Positions 49,615 to 60,597 of a stretch of 64,000 nt of DNA are shown here, piece by piece. Position numbers and translations under genes: made by a program. Every line of letters begins with the position of its first letter. Position 1 is the stretch's first letter. The stretch lies in contig OY744605.1 of assembly GCA_963556255.1 (NCBI GenBank), positions 11,147,379-11,211,378 on the forward strand, written 5' to 3'. A model generated the notes under the pieces. The model was not told the DNA's origin. It searched no databases and saw only the letters and a program-made list of their open reading frames with translations. The stretch is from Allolobophora icterica (taxonomy: Eukaryota; Annelida; Clitellata; Crassiclitellata; Lumbricidae).

Positions 49615-52600
49615 GCCACCGGCGAGCAGATTTTGTCATGGTGGTGGTGGTCATCTTCATCATGGTAACTGCTTTTGCCTGTGGTTGTATCAGAGAACCA
49701 GTGAGGAAAAGGGAGCCGTGGTTCCTCGCCAGACCCGAGCTGTGGCACAAGGGGGTGCTGCACGAGGTGGCGCGGCTCCACGTGGAGGGATGCTTGTACC
49801 AAAAGGCAGGTATTTAGTCATGTTTCAGACTAAATTAGATGCAGTGTAATGGGTTATTTCTGTGGCATTACTTAAAGGAAATTCGTCTGGCACCAAGCAA
49901 CTCTGTGTGTGTATATTCGTTTATTAGACTCTGATTCACTATTAAACATGGTGGGTTTTTAGATTTGGATAGTTTGTTTCTGATACCTAATAGCAACTGA
50001 AGTTGTAGTTTAAAGTTAGTTATCATACATGTGCATTTATAGGCCTATTCCTTTCTGATGTTAGCTTTTAGGAATGATGTCTTGTGCCTGCAGCCTACTG
50101 TTTTTAGTTTTGTACTGCATGTTGTACATTGTACAAAGATTCCAACATGTTTTGATATGTCAATGATGCCTTTCAGATATAGCTATAAGCAGTGCTTATC
50201 ATTATTATCATTTCTGCATTTGCTAATCACCACAATCTAGTGACTGAGTGTAAGTCAGTGGCTCTGAGCAAACATGAGTAAAGTACTTCTTCAGGGTCAT
50301 TAAAATGTTAAATCTCAGTTTTTAATACACTTAATAACTGTTAATCTATTTTATAATTAATCTACTTTTTAATCCATTTAACGTGTTTTGCATTTTATAG
50401 GTTATACAATGCGTGAGATCCAGCCAGCCAAAAACTATGACGTCATATCATTTGCTCGTGCCATGAACGCTGACTTTGGTCCACGAGTGAAGCAGTTGTT
50501 TGACATCGAAAGGGAAGCTGCAATAGAAGCTGCCCAGACAGGTCTATAATGCAAAACTATTCTGCTATATTTCTCACAGTTTTAACTTGATGAAATTTAA
50601 TGTTATTGTTATAGTGATTATGATTAATATTAGTCTTGTCTTGTCTTTAGCCGTTGTCGATGCAAGGAATGGCCACACAAGGACAATATTGCTGTATGCA
50701 CTTCTGTTTCTTGCAATAATCGGTTGAATGATAATCCAGTCCATGACTTTATGTCATCAATCCATGTCATTTAGGTCTTCCTTGAGCTTGTGATCCAGGA
50801 ATTTGCCTTGGATAATCTCCTTTTCCAGACAATATCCACTCTTCCACAGTGCATGCCCAATATATGAAAGCTTCCTCCTCTTGATCAATCCAGTAGACTC
50901 CTGTTGACTCCAGCAGTCTCCAACTCCCACTCGTTTGTCTTACTTTTAGGCCATGATACCCCGAGGATCTGGTGCAGACATTCATTTCAAATCAATCAAT
51001 CATTCAATCAATCAATCAATCAATCATTGATATTTGCCTCTTAAACCTTTAGTTGTTTTATTTTATGTTCGTTTTAGGTGTTTATATTGGGTGGAGATGT
51101 CCAGCATTCAAGTGGGATTGCCAGAGAGTTGGCCGATCATCCAAGTGCTTCTGCGGACATCTGCTGTCTGAACATGACAAATACAACGGCAAGTTCTGCA
51201 CTAAATCAGCTGTTCAAAGTTCTGCACTAAATCAGCTGTTCAGCACTAAATCAGCTGTTCAAAGTTCAGCACTAGATCATCTGTTCAAAGTTCAGCACTA
51301 AATCACTGCTATCTTAGCATTTTTCATCGTGTTAGTATTCTCATTGTTTCATTACCTTGTTGGTATAGTATTTTCACTGGATATAAAATTGAAACTGACT
51401 TTAAACTGTGAGGAGCTTTTTTAGTGTCATGGGTCATTCATTGTTCATCCTCCACATCCTTTGGAATGTAGTAGTAACATTTATTTCTTTTCCCACTGCA
51501 TAATTGCATCATGTAGTTTCCAATAAAGCAACTAATAAAAGTTATAATAATTACAATAATAATAACTTCATTTAGTCTAGCGTTTCAGCACCTCTGATTA
51601 GATTAACTTGAAGAGGTGCTATATAAATTTCCTGTACAGTAGGCCGACAGGAAATGGCTTAAATTCGTAGGTGTGGTTTTCTGTTTAGGACACAGCGTTC
51701 GAGTTCCATGTAAGCAGGGTGCATGTTCTTGCAAGGCGTTTGCATGGATTCCCGCTCGCCCTGAGGAGATTGGTGAGTTCTGGTTCCAGCGAAGAAGGGA
51801 CTTCGACCCAAGCGCCTGGCGAGCGAAATGTCGGTGTAAGCACACACACGAAGAACATGACCCAACAGGGATTCACAGATGTCGAAGTAAGAGAAATATC
51901 CACTGACTGTCGTCCTTTTTGACCAATCAGTGATTTGGACTTTTATCTAATTAAATCTAATTTAATCTAATGCTTCTTAGCAAAGTATTTTCACTTTCTA
52001 ATCCGATAGACCAGTGCTGTCCAACCATTTTAACACCACGGGCCACCGAAACAATTTATTACTTAAGCCGAGGGCCACACCAGTAAACTCAAAGCAACGA
52101 CTAACATTTATTGAAAATTTCTAACTGTATTAAAATTTATTGTGCAGGGCAATAGGCTAATTATGTAATAACGAGTGAATAATAGCATGTATGTGTGGCA
52201 TGCTGTATAATAGTTCAGCACCAAAAAGTATATCAATAAACGCTCAAGCACGTTTTTAGTGAGATATTTGGCTTTGAATTGTGCTTGTAATTTTTTCATT
52301 TGCGGTTGGTATTCAGCTCGGGCGGGCCACTAAAAATCAGCTCACGGGCCGCATGCGCAGCAAGGCGATAGACACTTGTAAAATCTTACTTAAGCTAATG
52401 ACTTTTAGCAAAGTATTTTCAACTTCTAATCCGAGACACTTGTAAAATCTTACTTAAGCTAATGACTTTTAGCAAAGTATTTTCAACTTCTAATCTGAGA
52501 CACTTGTAAAATCTTACTTAAGCTAATGACTTTTAGCAAAGTATTTTCAACTTCTAATCCGAGGCATTCATATTGCAGATTGCAAGGCTGCCTATTCCAG

Positions 52601-54200
52601 GAGGATGAGCCGACCACAGCCTTGTATATTACTGCAGATGTGCTGTAGAAGTATAACAACGGTTGTCTGATTCTACGATAATTGTCTGTGATGCTTAGAT
52701 GTGTGTCCTGAGTCTGAGATGGTTGTCCATGATTCCAAGATTGTTGTCTTTGATTCTCCTCCATTGTTGTTTTTACAGAATGCGGCTGTGGTGCATTCGA
52801 TTCGAATTTCTTGTGTGCCGCCTGTGACAAGCACTGGGAAGAACACGAAACATTCTTCGAAACAAGCGACATGAGAAAGCAGAGCGGCATACCAACAGGT
52901 AACCAGTGTATTTGAGAAGTTCGCATATGTACTGCATATATATGGAGATACTGAATGCACTTAGTGAGAAAGAGCGAGCTTAGACAAACAGACAGACAGT
53001 GAGAAAAATGAGCCGCTTAATTTAATCCCAAGAGGCATGGGTGTGAATTGTTAGTGGCTTCATTTTCTTAGCCTCAGCATACAAGGGTGTGTGGCATGTT
53101 CTCTACCTCGCTGTCTCAGTGTACATACAGTGTACTCATTCTGTAGCTGAGTTCACTAGGGGGCAGTATTGGAACAGAAACTTTGAAATTTTGTCCCATC
53201 CCGGCAGGGGTTTAAACCTCGGACATCTTGTTTGACAATCCAGCCTACTAAACACTACACCGGACATCACTAGACTGGCCATGCAGATATTTGGAAGTAT
53301 CTTTCTGCCCTGACTGGGATTTGAATCTCTGTCCTTTGGGTTGTCAGTCCAGCAGACCACTAGAATATCATGCACCCAAGGTCTTAAAAAGCACCACATA
53401 GAATGCCATGTTACATGGTATGTATGTTTTTATGTACAGGAATGCATGCATGTATGTATGTATGTATGTATGTTTGTGTACTGCTTTAGAAATTGGGAGT
53501 TTACGAATTAGGAACTGGTGACTTCTCAGGTTATCTGAGCAATATTTGCTAACTGATAAATGTTGTGTACTTAACGACATTTAACATCGTTTAGGCTGGT
53601 GCAGAGAGCGCCTCTCTGATTATCTTGCCTGGAGTGGTGCTATATAAATTTCCTTTATAAATAAACTGTGAAAAGATGCTGAAACATGGCTGTCTAGCAG
53701 ATTTGTGAAGTGAATTGTCTATTGCACAGAACAAGCACTACAGTTACAGTCATGAATCAGCAAGTTATGTGCAACAGGAGCCAAGAAAAGCTATTAGCTT
53801 TAATATACTAACTTTGATCCCTATTTATTGATTATTACTCATACGTGTGTTTATTACTTAACAAGAATAATTATTACTTACTTTGAAGAGGTACAACTTA
53901 GTAATGTTAGTATTCTAGATTGAAACATATCGCTGTCCTGTGTTTTCAGGAGCGGACTATCTGCCATTCGCCGAGATCCCGTCCCTTCGCAACATGGTCC
54001 TGACTGGCGAAGATGATGGTGACATGTCCTACATGAAGATGCACGAAGCAATTGCCGAGCTGCCGGACAACAAGCCAAGAGACAACAGCTCTGTTGTCCC
54101 GTACAGAGCGGGCCCGCCTGGGGCGTCCAATGCCGGGGGACCTGCTGGGAGGGGTGGAAATGCTGGTGGAAGGGGTGGATTTAGAGCGGTCTATGATTAA
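47663..54200 (+). CDS. FAM221B: FAM221B-like protein, 7 exons, 340 aa
   Basis: Coding exons: 47663-47752, 49694-49805, 50401-50541, 51078-51188, 51689-51886, 52779-52898, 53950-54200. They sum to 1023 nt with consistent phases. The start ATG has a good context (gcgaccatgt). Exons 1-2 encode an R/G/A-rich tail (GGAARGGAAPRGGMLVPKG). Exon 3 reads YTMREIQPAKNYDVISFARA. Exon 4 reads YIGWRCPAFKWDCQRVGRSS and KCFCGHLLSEH. Exon 5 reads RPEEIGEFWFQRRRDFDPSA and WRAKCRCKHTHEEH. Exon 6 reads CGCGAFDSNFLCAACDKHWE and EHETFFET. Exon 7 adds GADYLPFAEIP and a Gly-rich end. This matches the FAM221 family, whose Cys/His pairs probably bind zinc. Its molecular role is not established. Exons 2 and 4 appear to end at GC donors. 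Confidence 0.92.
47880..48580 (+). mobile_element. LINE 3' end in FAM221B intron 1
   Basis: Plus-strand coding remnant TRGSPLYRPIKARTNLRTFN, KSMGPQIWNTIPPHIQSAQT and FKRLMKDFIL, then a stop, matches LINE reverse transcriptase C-termini. The 3' UTR holds CTTAGCGGGACTCTGGTCCC, related to the LINE at 22.7 kb, and ends GTTGTCATTGTCATTGTCAT. Confidence 0.75.
48997..49130. repeat. (CATA)n microsatellite
   Basis: A nearly pure CATA tract of about 130 bp. A second pure block lies at 49560-49612, on the other side of a LINE fragment. Confidence 0.95.
49145..49552 (-). mobile_element. CR1/L2-like LINE 3' end, minus strand
   Basis: A 124-codon minus-strand frame reads MRDVLHWLPVQHRIHYRV, CELFTLTSACAGRRALRSAS and VVGPTAWNDLPLSLRSLP, close in layout to 17835-18545. 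The complement of gaggcgctatagaagttc marks the tail. It is flanked on both sides by CATA microsatellites and has no frameshift. Confidence 0.85.
52012..52365. mobile_element. hAT-type MITE, 354 bp, in FAM221B intron 5
   Basis: It begins CAGTGCTGTCCAACCATTTT. It ends ACGGGCCGCATGCGCAGC plus AAGG. A perfect 8-bp duplication CGATAGAC lies at 52004-52011 and 52366-52373. The right end no longer matches the left as a clean inverted repeat. It interrupts a 64-bp tandem repeat. Confidence 0.82.
52371..52565. repeat. 64-bp tandem repeat, three copies plus a split one
   Basis: Units start 'gagacacttgtaaaatctta' at about 52371, 52435 and 52499. An additional partial unit ('agcaaagtattttcactttc') lies at 51979-52003, left of the hAT insertion. 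Confidence 0.9.
53055..53262 (-). mobile_element. tRNA-derived SINE (family B), plus a partial copy after it
   Basis: Same body as 19895 and 35418 ('ttagcctcagcatacaaggg', 'gtgtactcattctgtagctg'), with complementary B box 'aggggtttaaacctcgg'. A second head-only copy lies at 53290-53375 ('actgggatttgaatctctg'). It is in FAM221B intron 6. Confidence 0.7.
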
Positions 54201-54284
54201 CCCCACTCGAATCGATCTGACAAAATCAAGTGTTTCTTGTTTGGCTTCTTCTAGGATCTGGTCTTGATTTGTTTAAAGCTAGCA

Positions 54285-54487
54285 GCTTCAAGGATATGTT
54301 AAAGTATTTATGTTGGAGTTTGGTGTGCTGTATATATAGAGATCTAGCTTCAAGAAGGATATGTTAATATATTAATGTTGGAGTTTTGTGGAATAGATGT
54401 GTGCTGTATATATATGTATAGAGATCTAGCTCTTCAAGAAGGATATGTTATTTATGTTGGAGTTTGGTGGAATAGAGGTGTGCTGTG

Positions 54488-54546
<59 letters not shown>
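54285..54546. repeat. Tandem repeat and (TA)n after FAM221B
   Basis: Three degenerate units of roughly 75-90 bp share 'gaaggatatgtta', 'tatgttggagtttggtg' and 'gtgctgtatatata'. They run into (TA)n at 54497-54546. This is probably in or just past the FAM221B 3' UTR. No strong poly(A) signal can be assigned. Confidence 0.75.
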
Positions 54547-54548
<2 letters not shown>

Positions 54549-57500
54549 TATCGTTTAGGAATCCTGTTAAGAGATAAAGCACTGTACAATGCAAATTCGG
54601 CTTCATCTGCCTAATCATGAATAACGTTGTGGTGACGTCTGCTAAGTAAATGACTCGGCGTTAGTAACAGACACTTCCGGATTATTGGGTAATGTAAAGT
54701 AACTAGATATTTATTTATAACTAGATATTTATTTAGCACCTTTTAAAAGTACCATTCGGATCATGCCTGCCAGTTGAAATGATGTGGAAGTCCTATTGTA
54801 TTTGGACATTTATATAGTGCCACTCAAAAGAGAAAAACGAATTAGAGGTGCTCTCTGCAGTAGCCTGTACGATGTTAAATGTCGTTACAAACAAGAATAT
54901 AATTGCATCAGTTAGCAAAACAATGCAAAGTAAAAAGTCGCCAGTGTCAGGCCCATGCACAGTCGCACACTTGCAACCAACCAAAGAATTCCCATCAACA
55001 GCCGATTGATGTTCGGAGACTTTGGACCAAGTTTAAGAATGATAATTGCAAAGTAACATTTACCATACATTAGTAAAACATTAACTTACATGGCATCTTG
55101 TGCTGCATGATCTTGTGCTGGGAATTAAAGGCATAATTAATTAAGGCAGGAAGGCTTGGCTGGCAAATTCCTTCTTTTTGTGGCGACTATAGTGGACTTT
55201 GTCTTGCAAAATCTGTGATAAAATCTTTCGGATTGTTTCTTCGTGTGTTTGTAAGCAGCTGTGAAACGTTTTGGTGATTGTTTACTGTGAGGTTGGGAAT
55301 TCCACCAAGTTTGATTGTGATGCTACCTAAATGCTTCACTAGTAAACACTCTTCCTGCACCTATTCAGGAAGTCAAAGCATTTATATAAAAAAAACCAGT
55401 TAAAAATGTACTTTCTACATAACTTAGCATTTGCACCGACAGTTTAGTGTGCGTAAAGCATCCTAGAAGTAGCTTGCTACAGACTGCTATAGAAATTATC
55501 GTAATTACCGTACAAGTATTAATATCATCGTTAATTATGTGCACAAGGTCACTGAATGTGAACTGGAGGTGCAAAACAGTCATGAGTGAAGGACTTGCTC
55601 AAAGTCCCTAATACGGTAACGATCTCAGAGGAGGCTCAAAGCTGTACTCTCCACGCTACACTGCGTTACACCCATCAGTTATTTTAAATGCATTTTAATT
55701 TGTTATTGTTGATGCTTGAACTGAACTGTTAATTCTGCGTGAACTGAGTAGTACATCATGGTAAAGATCGTTTGGATGCGAGTTAAATTATATGAACATG
55801 AAACATTACTGATGCAAATTAAATTAATAAGAAGAACCTATATAACTGGAAAGCTACAGATAAAATCATGATGCATGTCTTTATGTTTTGCATGTAGTGT
55901 ATCTGTGTTGGAGAATAACATAACATTGTCTTAACATTGTGCAGTGTGTTGATACTACCTAGTACTGTGTGTATGTGTGTGTAGGCTATGTAATTATGTA
56001 TGTGTGCAGTAGCATGTGGGCCCTCAGCTGCCGAAGTCCTGCTCAACTCTAAAAAGGGAGCCCAATAAAATATGATGAACTTTTACCAGATGGCCATTTG
56101 TGATCTGAGTGGGGCTTGAAATACGAACTTTCACCACTATGTGTGTATGGTATGTATGAGTGTATGCATGTATTTGTGTGTCTTACTAATATAAGAACTT
56201 GGTGCTGATGGTGCCAGAGCCAGCAGACACGGAAGTTGTGTTCCAATCAATACAGTATAAAAAAAACTCTATTTGATATTGCCCTCCTTCCAAAGTTCAA
56301 AAGCGCACACACTACCATATGACAGGGCATATTTTGTGTGTATTCAGGAAGTCCTGCACCTGTTCAGAATGCCAAAAGCTATGTTTAAAAAACAGTTTAA
56401 AATGTACTTGCTACATAACTTTTAGGATTTGCACTGAGAGTTGACAGCGTGTGTAAAGCACACTATAAAAACTGTCATAATTACAATTACAATATTTTCC
56501 TCGTTAGAAGTGACGACCTCCAACCAGTATGTTTGCAGTAGCACATGGGCCCTCGGCTGCCGTGTCCCACACGTAATCATAACAATGGTAATGTAAATGA
56601 GACTCTCAAACACAGGACCCTTGTGTTTAATCTTCAAATTACTCATCAGCAATGATCATGTTAAAATCAGTATCAATATCAATTTCTGATACCTTAAACT
56701 TATTACTCGATTTGATAACATGCTAAATTTTATTAATTCTAACATAGTCATTATGCAATTTTAAAAACATTAAAGTTAATCACTTTCAACATGTTATAGT
56801 CAATGCTCAATTTTAAACATACTGGAGCCAATAAACTTAACATGTTCGATTTCAACATGTTAAAGCTGAACAATTTCAACATACATCAGTGCTCAATTTT
56901 TGTATGTTAAAAACGATCAGTTTGAACAAGCCACTGTTGATGCTTGATTTCAAACATTTAAGAAATTTGACAGCAAAGTGAAACAAACGTATCTATGAAA
57001 ACATAAAATCAAAGAGCGTCCTTTTGCTAAGCAGCTGATCTTCAACAGATAACGACAAAAACACCTCAAGTGGAACGAACAAAATCTGGGATCTGGTAAT
57101 AATCATGCCCAACTGTCAAGAAACACAAACTGCCTACAACACAGACCAGTAACTGCCCAGCAGATGCGGCTAATACATTCCGGGACTATCAGAGACATGC
57201 GTACAATAACCAAAAAACGACTTTTCAATGATATTAACAACAATTTCATGTCTTGCAATAAATTGGGTAGAAAGTTAGCTCCCCAAAAGCAAAAGTTCAA
57301 CAGTTCTTTCAAAAACGATTGGTCAAACTCTTTCAGTAGTTCTAGTTATAACAATAGTAATAATAAAAAAATAATAGTAATAAAATAATTTCCAGAGATC
57401 TGTTTCCCATGTTCTCCCAATCTAAGTTTCTAATCTGGAGCAATCATTCCTATTGCAGATAAAGTAATAATAATGACAATAATAGTAAAAAATTTCAATC

Positions 57501-57959
57501 CACATGGAACATCCTACCTTAGATAAAACAATAACAAATCAATAATAATAACAAAAACCAATAACACTAGTGTGGGACTTGTTCTGATTTTACAGAGCAG
57601 CGTTTATTTAATTTACTTAAAGTTTTCTGCCTAGGGAAAAACAATACACGCAATAATACAGCTCATTGCTGAATTTCCCGAGATCAGCATCCCAAATACT
57701 GGTACCCTAATTTTTCATTACCAGAGGATCATTTCTACCTCAAAACAAAAGTTACATATAATGAAAAATTACAGCAATTACACACAGCAACTGCCCAGCA
57801 GTGCAACCATTAGGTAGGCGAGTGGGTATCGAGATCCCATTCTCAGGGAATGTGTACAACATCAGTTAATTGCGACAAATGCTTTTGACGGTCAACGCCG
57901 TCCGACGCTGTACCGATAAATCTCACAAACACAATTCTTCCCTAGCATCTGCACTACAT
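54547..57959. other. Non-coding, dispersed repeat fragments
   Basis: 54815-55030 is the second copy of the repeat at 19435. 55345-55500 and 56330-56470 are two LINE-like 3' fragments (the latter reads FRMPKAMFKKQFKMYLLHNF on the plus strand). 55565-55625 is a minus-strand SINE core (gaaggacttgctcaaagtcc). 'atattgccctccttccaa' is shared by 5748 and 56277. No host exon was recognised. Confidence 0.5.
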
Positions 57960-58260
57960 TTTCCCGAATGTTCACCACATTTTTAAAATGATTAAATTAT
58001 ACTGTTGAATGATTCCAACAGTTTCCAAATAAATACCATACTTCTGTATGATAACCACACTGCATGAAAAATTCTAATGATTACTAAATTTTCTAAATGA
58101 TTATCACATTACTGTAATGATTACTACATTTTCTGAATGATTACCACATTATTCTAACGATTACAACATTTTATAAATTGATTACCTCATTATTTTAATG
58201 ATTACTACATTTTCTGAATGATCACCACATTTCATAAATGACAACCACATTTCAAACAAT
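57960..58260. repeat. Degenerate minisatellite (ATGATTACCACATTTTCTGA)
   Basis: About 12 units of 20-28 bp built on 'aatgattac(t/c)acattttctg'. AT-rich, no coding value. Confidence 0.75.
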
Positions 58261-58879
58261 TATTAAAATTGCAGAATAATTTTTACATCAATTAAACAAT
58301 ATATGTACCACACTGACCTACTATTGAGCCATATCAAACACTACATTATAAGGGTTTATTATAACCAAGAAACTCCCTCTGAGATTATAGTTCAAGGCAT
58401 GTTATATGTAGATTCTGGTGCAACAATAATAATGATAGTAATAATAAACGATGATGATGATAATAAAATTCATAGCAATAATAATCGTACGACTAATCAT
58501 GACGAAGCTGATGACAATTTGTAAGATTAATTAACGAAACACCTAAAACGTCAGATCTCTTGAAACTGGAATATGCGTTGACGTGCACACAACTTCGAAG
58601 GAACACGGCACTTATTAACAGAAACAGCTTAATAACACGACTACACGTAGACGACTCAATATGAGTGAAATCATTTCGAATGAAATAATAAGTCCTGCGC
58701 TGCGCTTGGAATGAAGACGTGCACTCCTCGCTCTCGGACGACACCTCACTAGTCACACACTCAGTGCATTTCTCACTCACCCTCCATTATCACCGACTTT
58801 CACTCCTTCACAACACCCCTTCATTTTCACTACTTCTCTTCATATCCCTGGCCTGCAACCTCACTGTGCACCTTACTCT

Positions 58880-59480
58880 TCCATATTCTATTCCTTTTTC
58901 CATTCTATTATACCATACTTGATTCCTATTTCATTCTATTTCTCCACACTCAAAATTTCCTCTTTATTTTGCCATACTTGATCCTGTTTTAATTCGATTT
59001 CTCCATACTCAATTCCTTTTCATTCTATTTCACCATACTCGATTCCTTTTCCATTCTATTCCTCCATACGTAATTCCTTTTCCATTCTATTTTTTCTTAC
59101 TCTGCCTTTTTCCATTCTATGCATTTATACATCACACACATTCTATGCCATCTTCTGTTCATTTCTTCATCCTTCTCTCTGTCACTCTTTGTCCTTCCTC
59201 CTTCTCTGTCTATGTAATTCCTTTGTCCTGTTCCTTTGTCATGTTCCTTTGTCCTCTCATTCAGTCCCTCTGTGTCCTTCACATTTTCCTCTCGCAATGT
59301 CCCGTGTTCGTCTCTCAGTGTACTTTTGTCCTCTCAATGCCCCTTCTTCATCCTCTCTCAATGTACTCCCCTTCTTAGTCCTCTCTCAATGTCCTTGCTT
59401 AGTCCTCTCTCAATGTCCTTTCTTATTGTTCTCCCTTTTGTCCTCTCTCAATGTCCTTTCTTAGTCCACTCTTAATGTCC
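58880..59480. repeat. Two pyrimidine-rich minisatellites
   Basis: 58890-59125 has units of about 30 bp ('ccatactcgattccttttcc', 'attctattt'). 59250-59480 has 'ctctcaatgtcctttcttag' units. Frames across them are artefacts. Confidence 0.8.
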
Positions 59481-60129
59481 AGCTTTCTATCATCCTCTTT
59501 GTCTTATCTCAGTGTCCATCTATTGTCCTCCCTCAAAGTCCTTTGTCCTTCAACTGTCCTCTTGCTTCTCATTATCTTCCTCCTCCACCTTCTCCTCCTC
59601 ACCATCTCCCTCCAATTTCCTCTTCCTCCTCCTGAGTAGAACTTTGACTACATCATAACAAATTATTAGTTAATATAGTTACACCGTAACAAACTATTTA
59701 GTTAGTATAACAAAATCAACAACTTATTACTCCCAACGATCACAAAAAGTCAGAAACACACACGGAAGAAACCGACTACAGACACTTTTCTACACACAGC
59801 CATTCGACGACAACTTATGTGACTAGCAGATTTTCATTCTTCATCGAGCCCTCGCTCTCTCTCTCTCTCTCTATCTCTGTCACTTGTCATCCTTAAGACC
59901 ACCTGATTTCTCAAATTATTAACACATTATTTACAATAATAAACTGTTAACAAGAAAATGTACAATGAAATGAGACAGATAACAAGTCAGTAGCCAACCG
60001 CTCTCGGGATAATAAAGCGATCGACATGTTATGGTGTCTTTGTGATGTAACTGTCATCATACTGTCACCTGTGACATTACCATATCATAAGATCATATTT
60101 ATACATGAAAACCCTTCAGATACCTAGAT

Positions 60130-60589
60130 CAGTGGTTTTCAAACGGTGGTACGCCAGGTGTCGCTAAGTGGTACTTGAAAAAAATTCAAATTTTCTATGA
60201 GTTTATGCCCATCTTTCTTTGATTAGCTATTGACTATTGAAGTTATTATTCTATGTCCACCATACGCTTCTCTTTCTTTACATTTTCTATGAGTTTATAC
60301 CCATCTTTTTTTTGATTAGCCATTGAAATATTGTAAATCTGTGCTTGTTGAAACAAGCCCACAGCTCACATTAACACTTCCTAATAGTGATTTTATTTTT
60401 CCTTTTTGTTGATATGATTACACTCTTAAAATTATACATTAATTTTTAAATTTGTCTACCTACAGTCCTATACTAATAGCAAGGGGATTTTGTGCTCGCC
60501 TGTTGTTTTTGACCTGACCTTTGCTGGTGGTACGCCAACATTCAATTTTTTACCTGGTGGTACAATAAAATGAAGTTTGAAAACCATTG
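60130..60589. mobile_element. hAT-type MITE, 460 bp
   Basis: It begins CAGTGGTTTTCAAACGGTGG and ends AAGTTTGAAAACCATTG. The flanks ACCTAGAT (60122-60129) and ACCTAGAC (60590-60597) match at 7 of 8. An internal duplication of about 60 bp is visible ('ttttctatgagtttatgccc' near 60193 and 'ttttctatgagtttataccc' near 60284). Confidence 0.87.
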
Positions 60590-60597
60590 ACCTAGAC

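Noticed and set aside
57103..57390. Overlapping 69- and 74-codon frames
   Set aside because: Low-complexity, asparagine/serine-rich AT-rich DNA. No splice context or domain.
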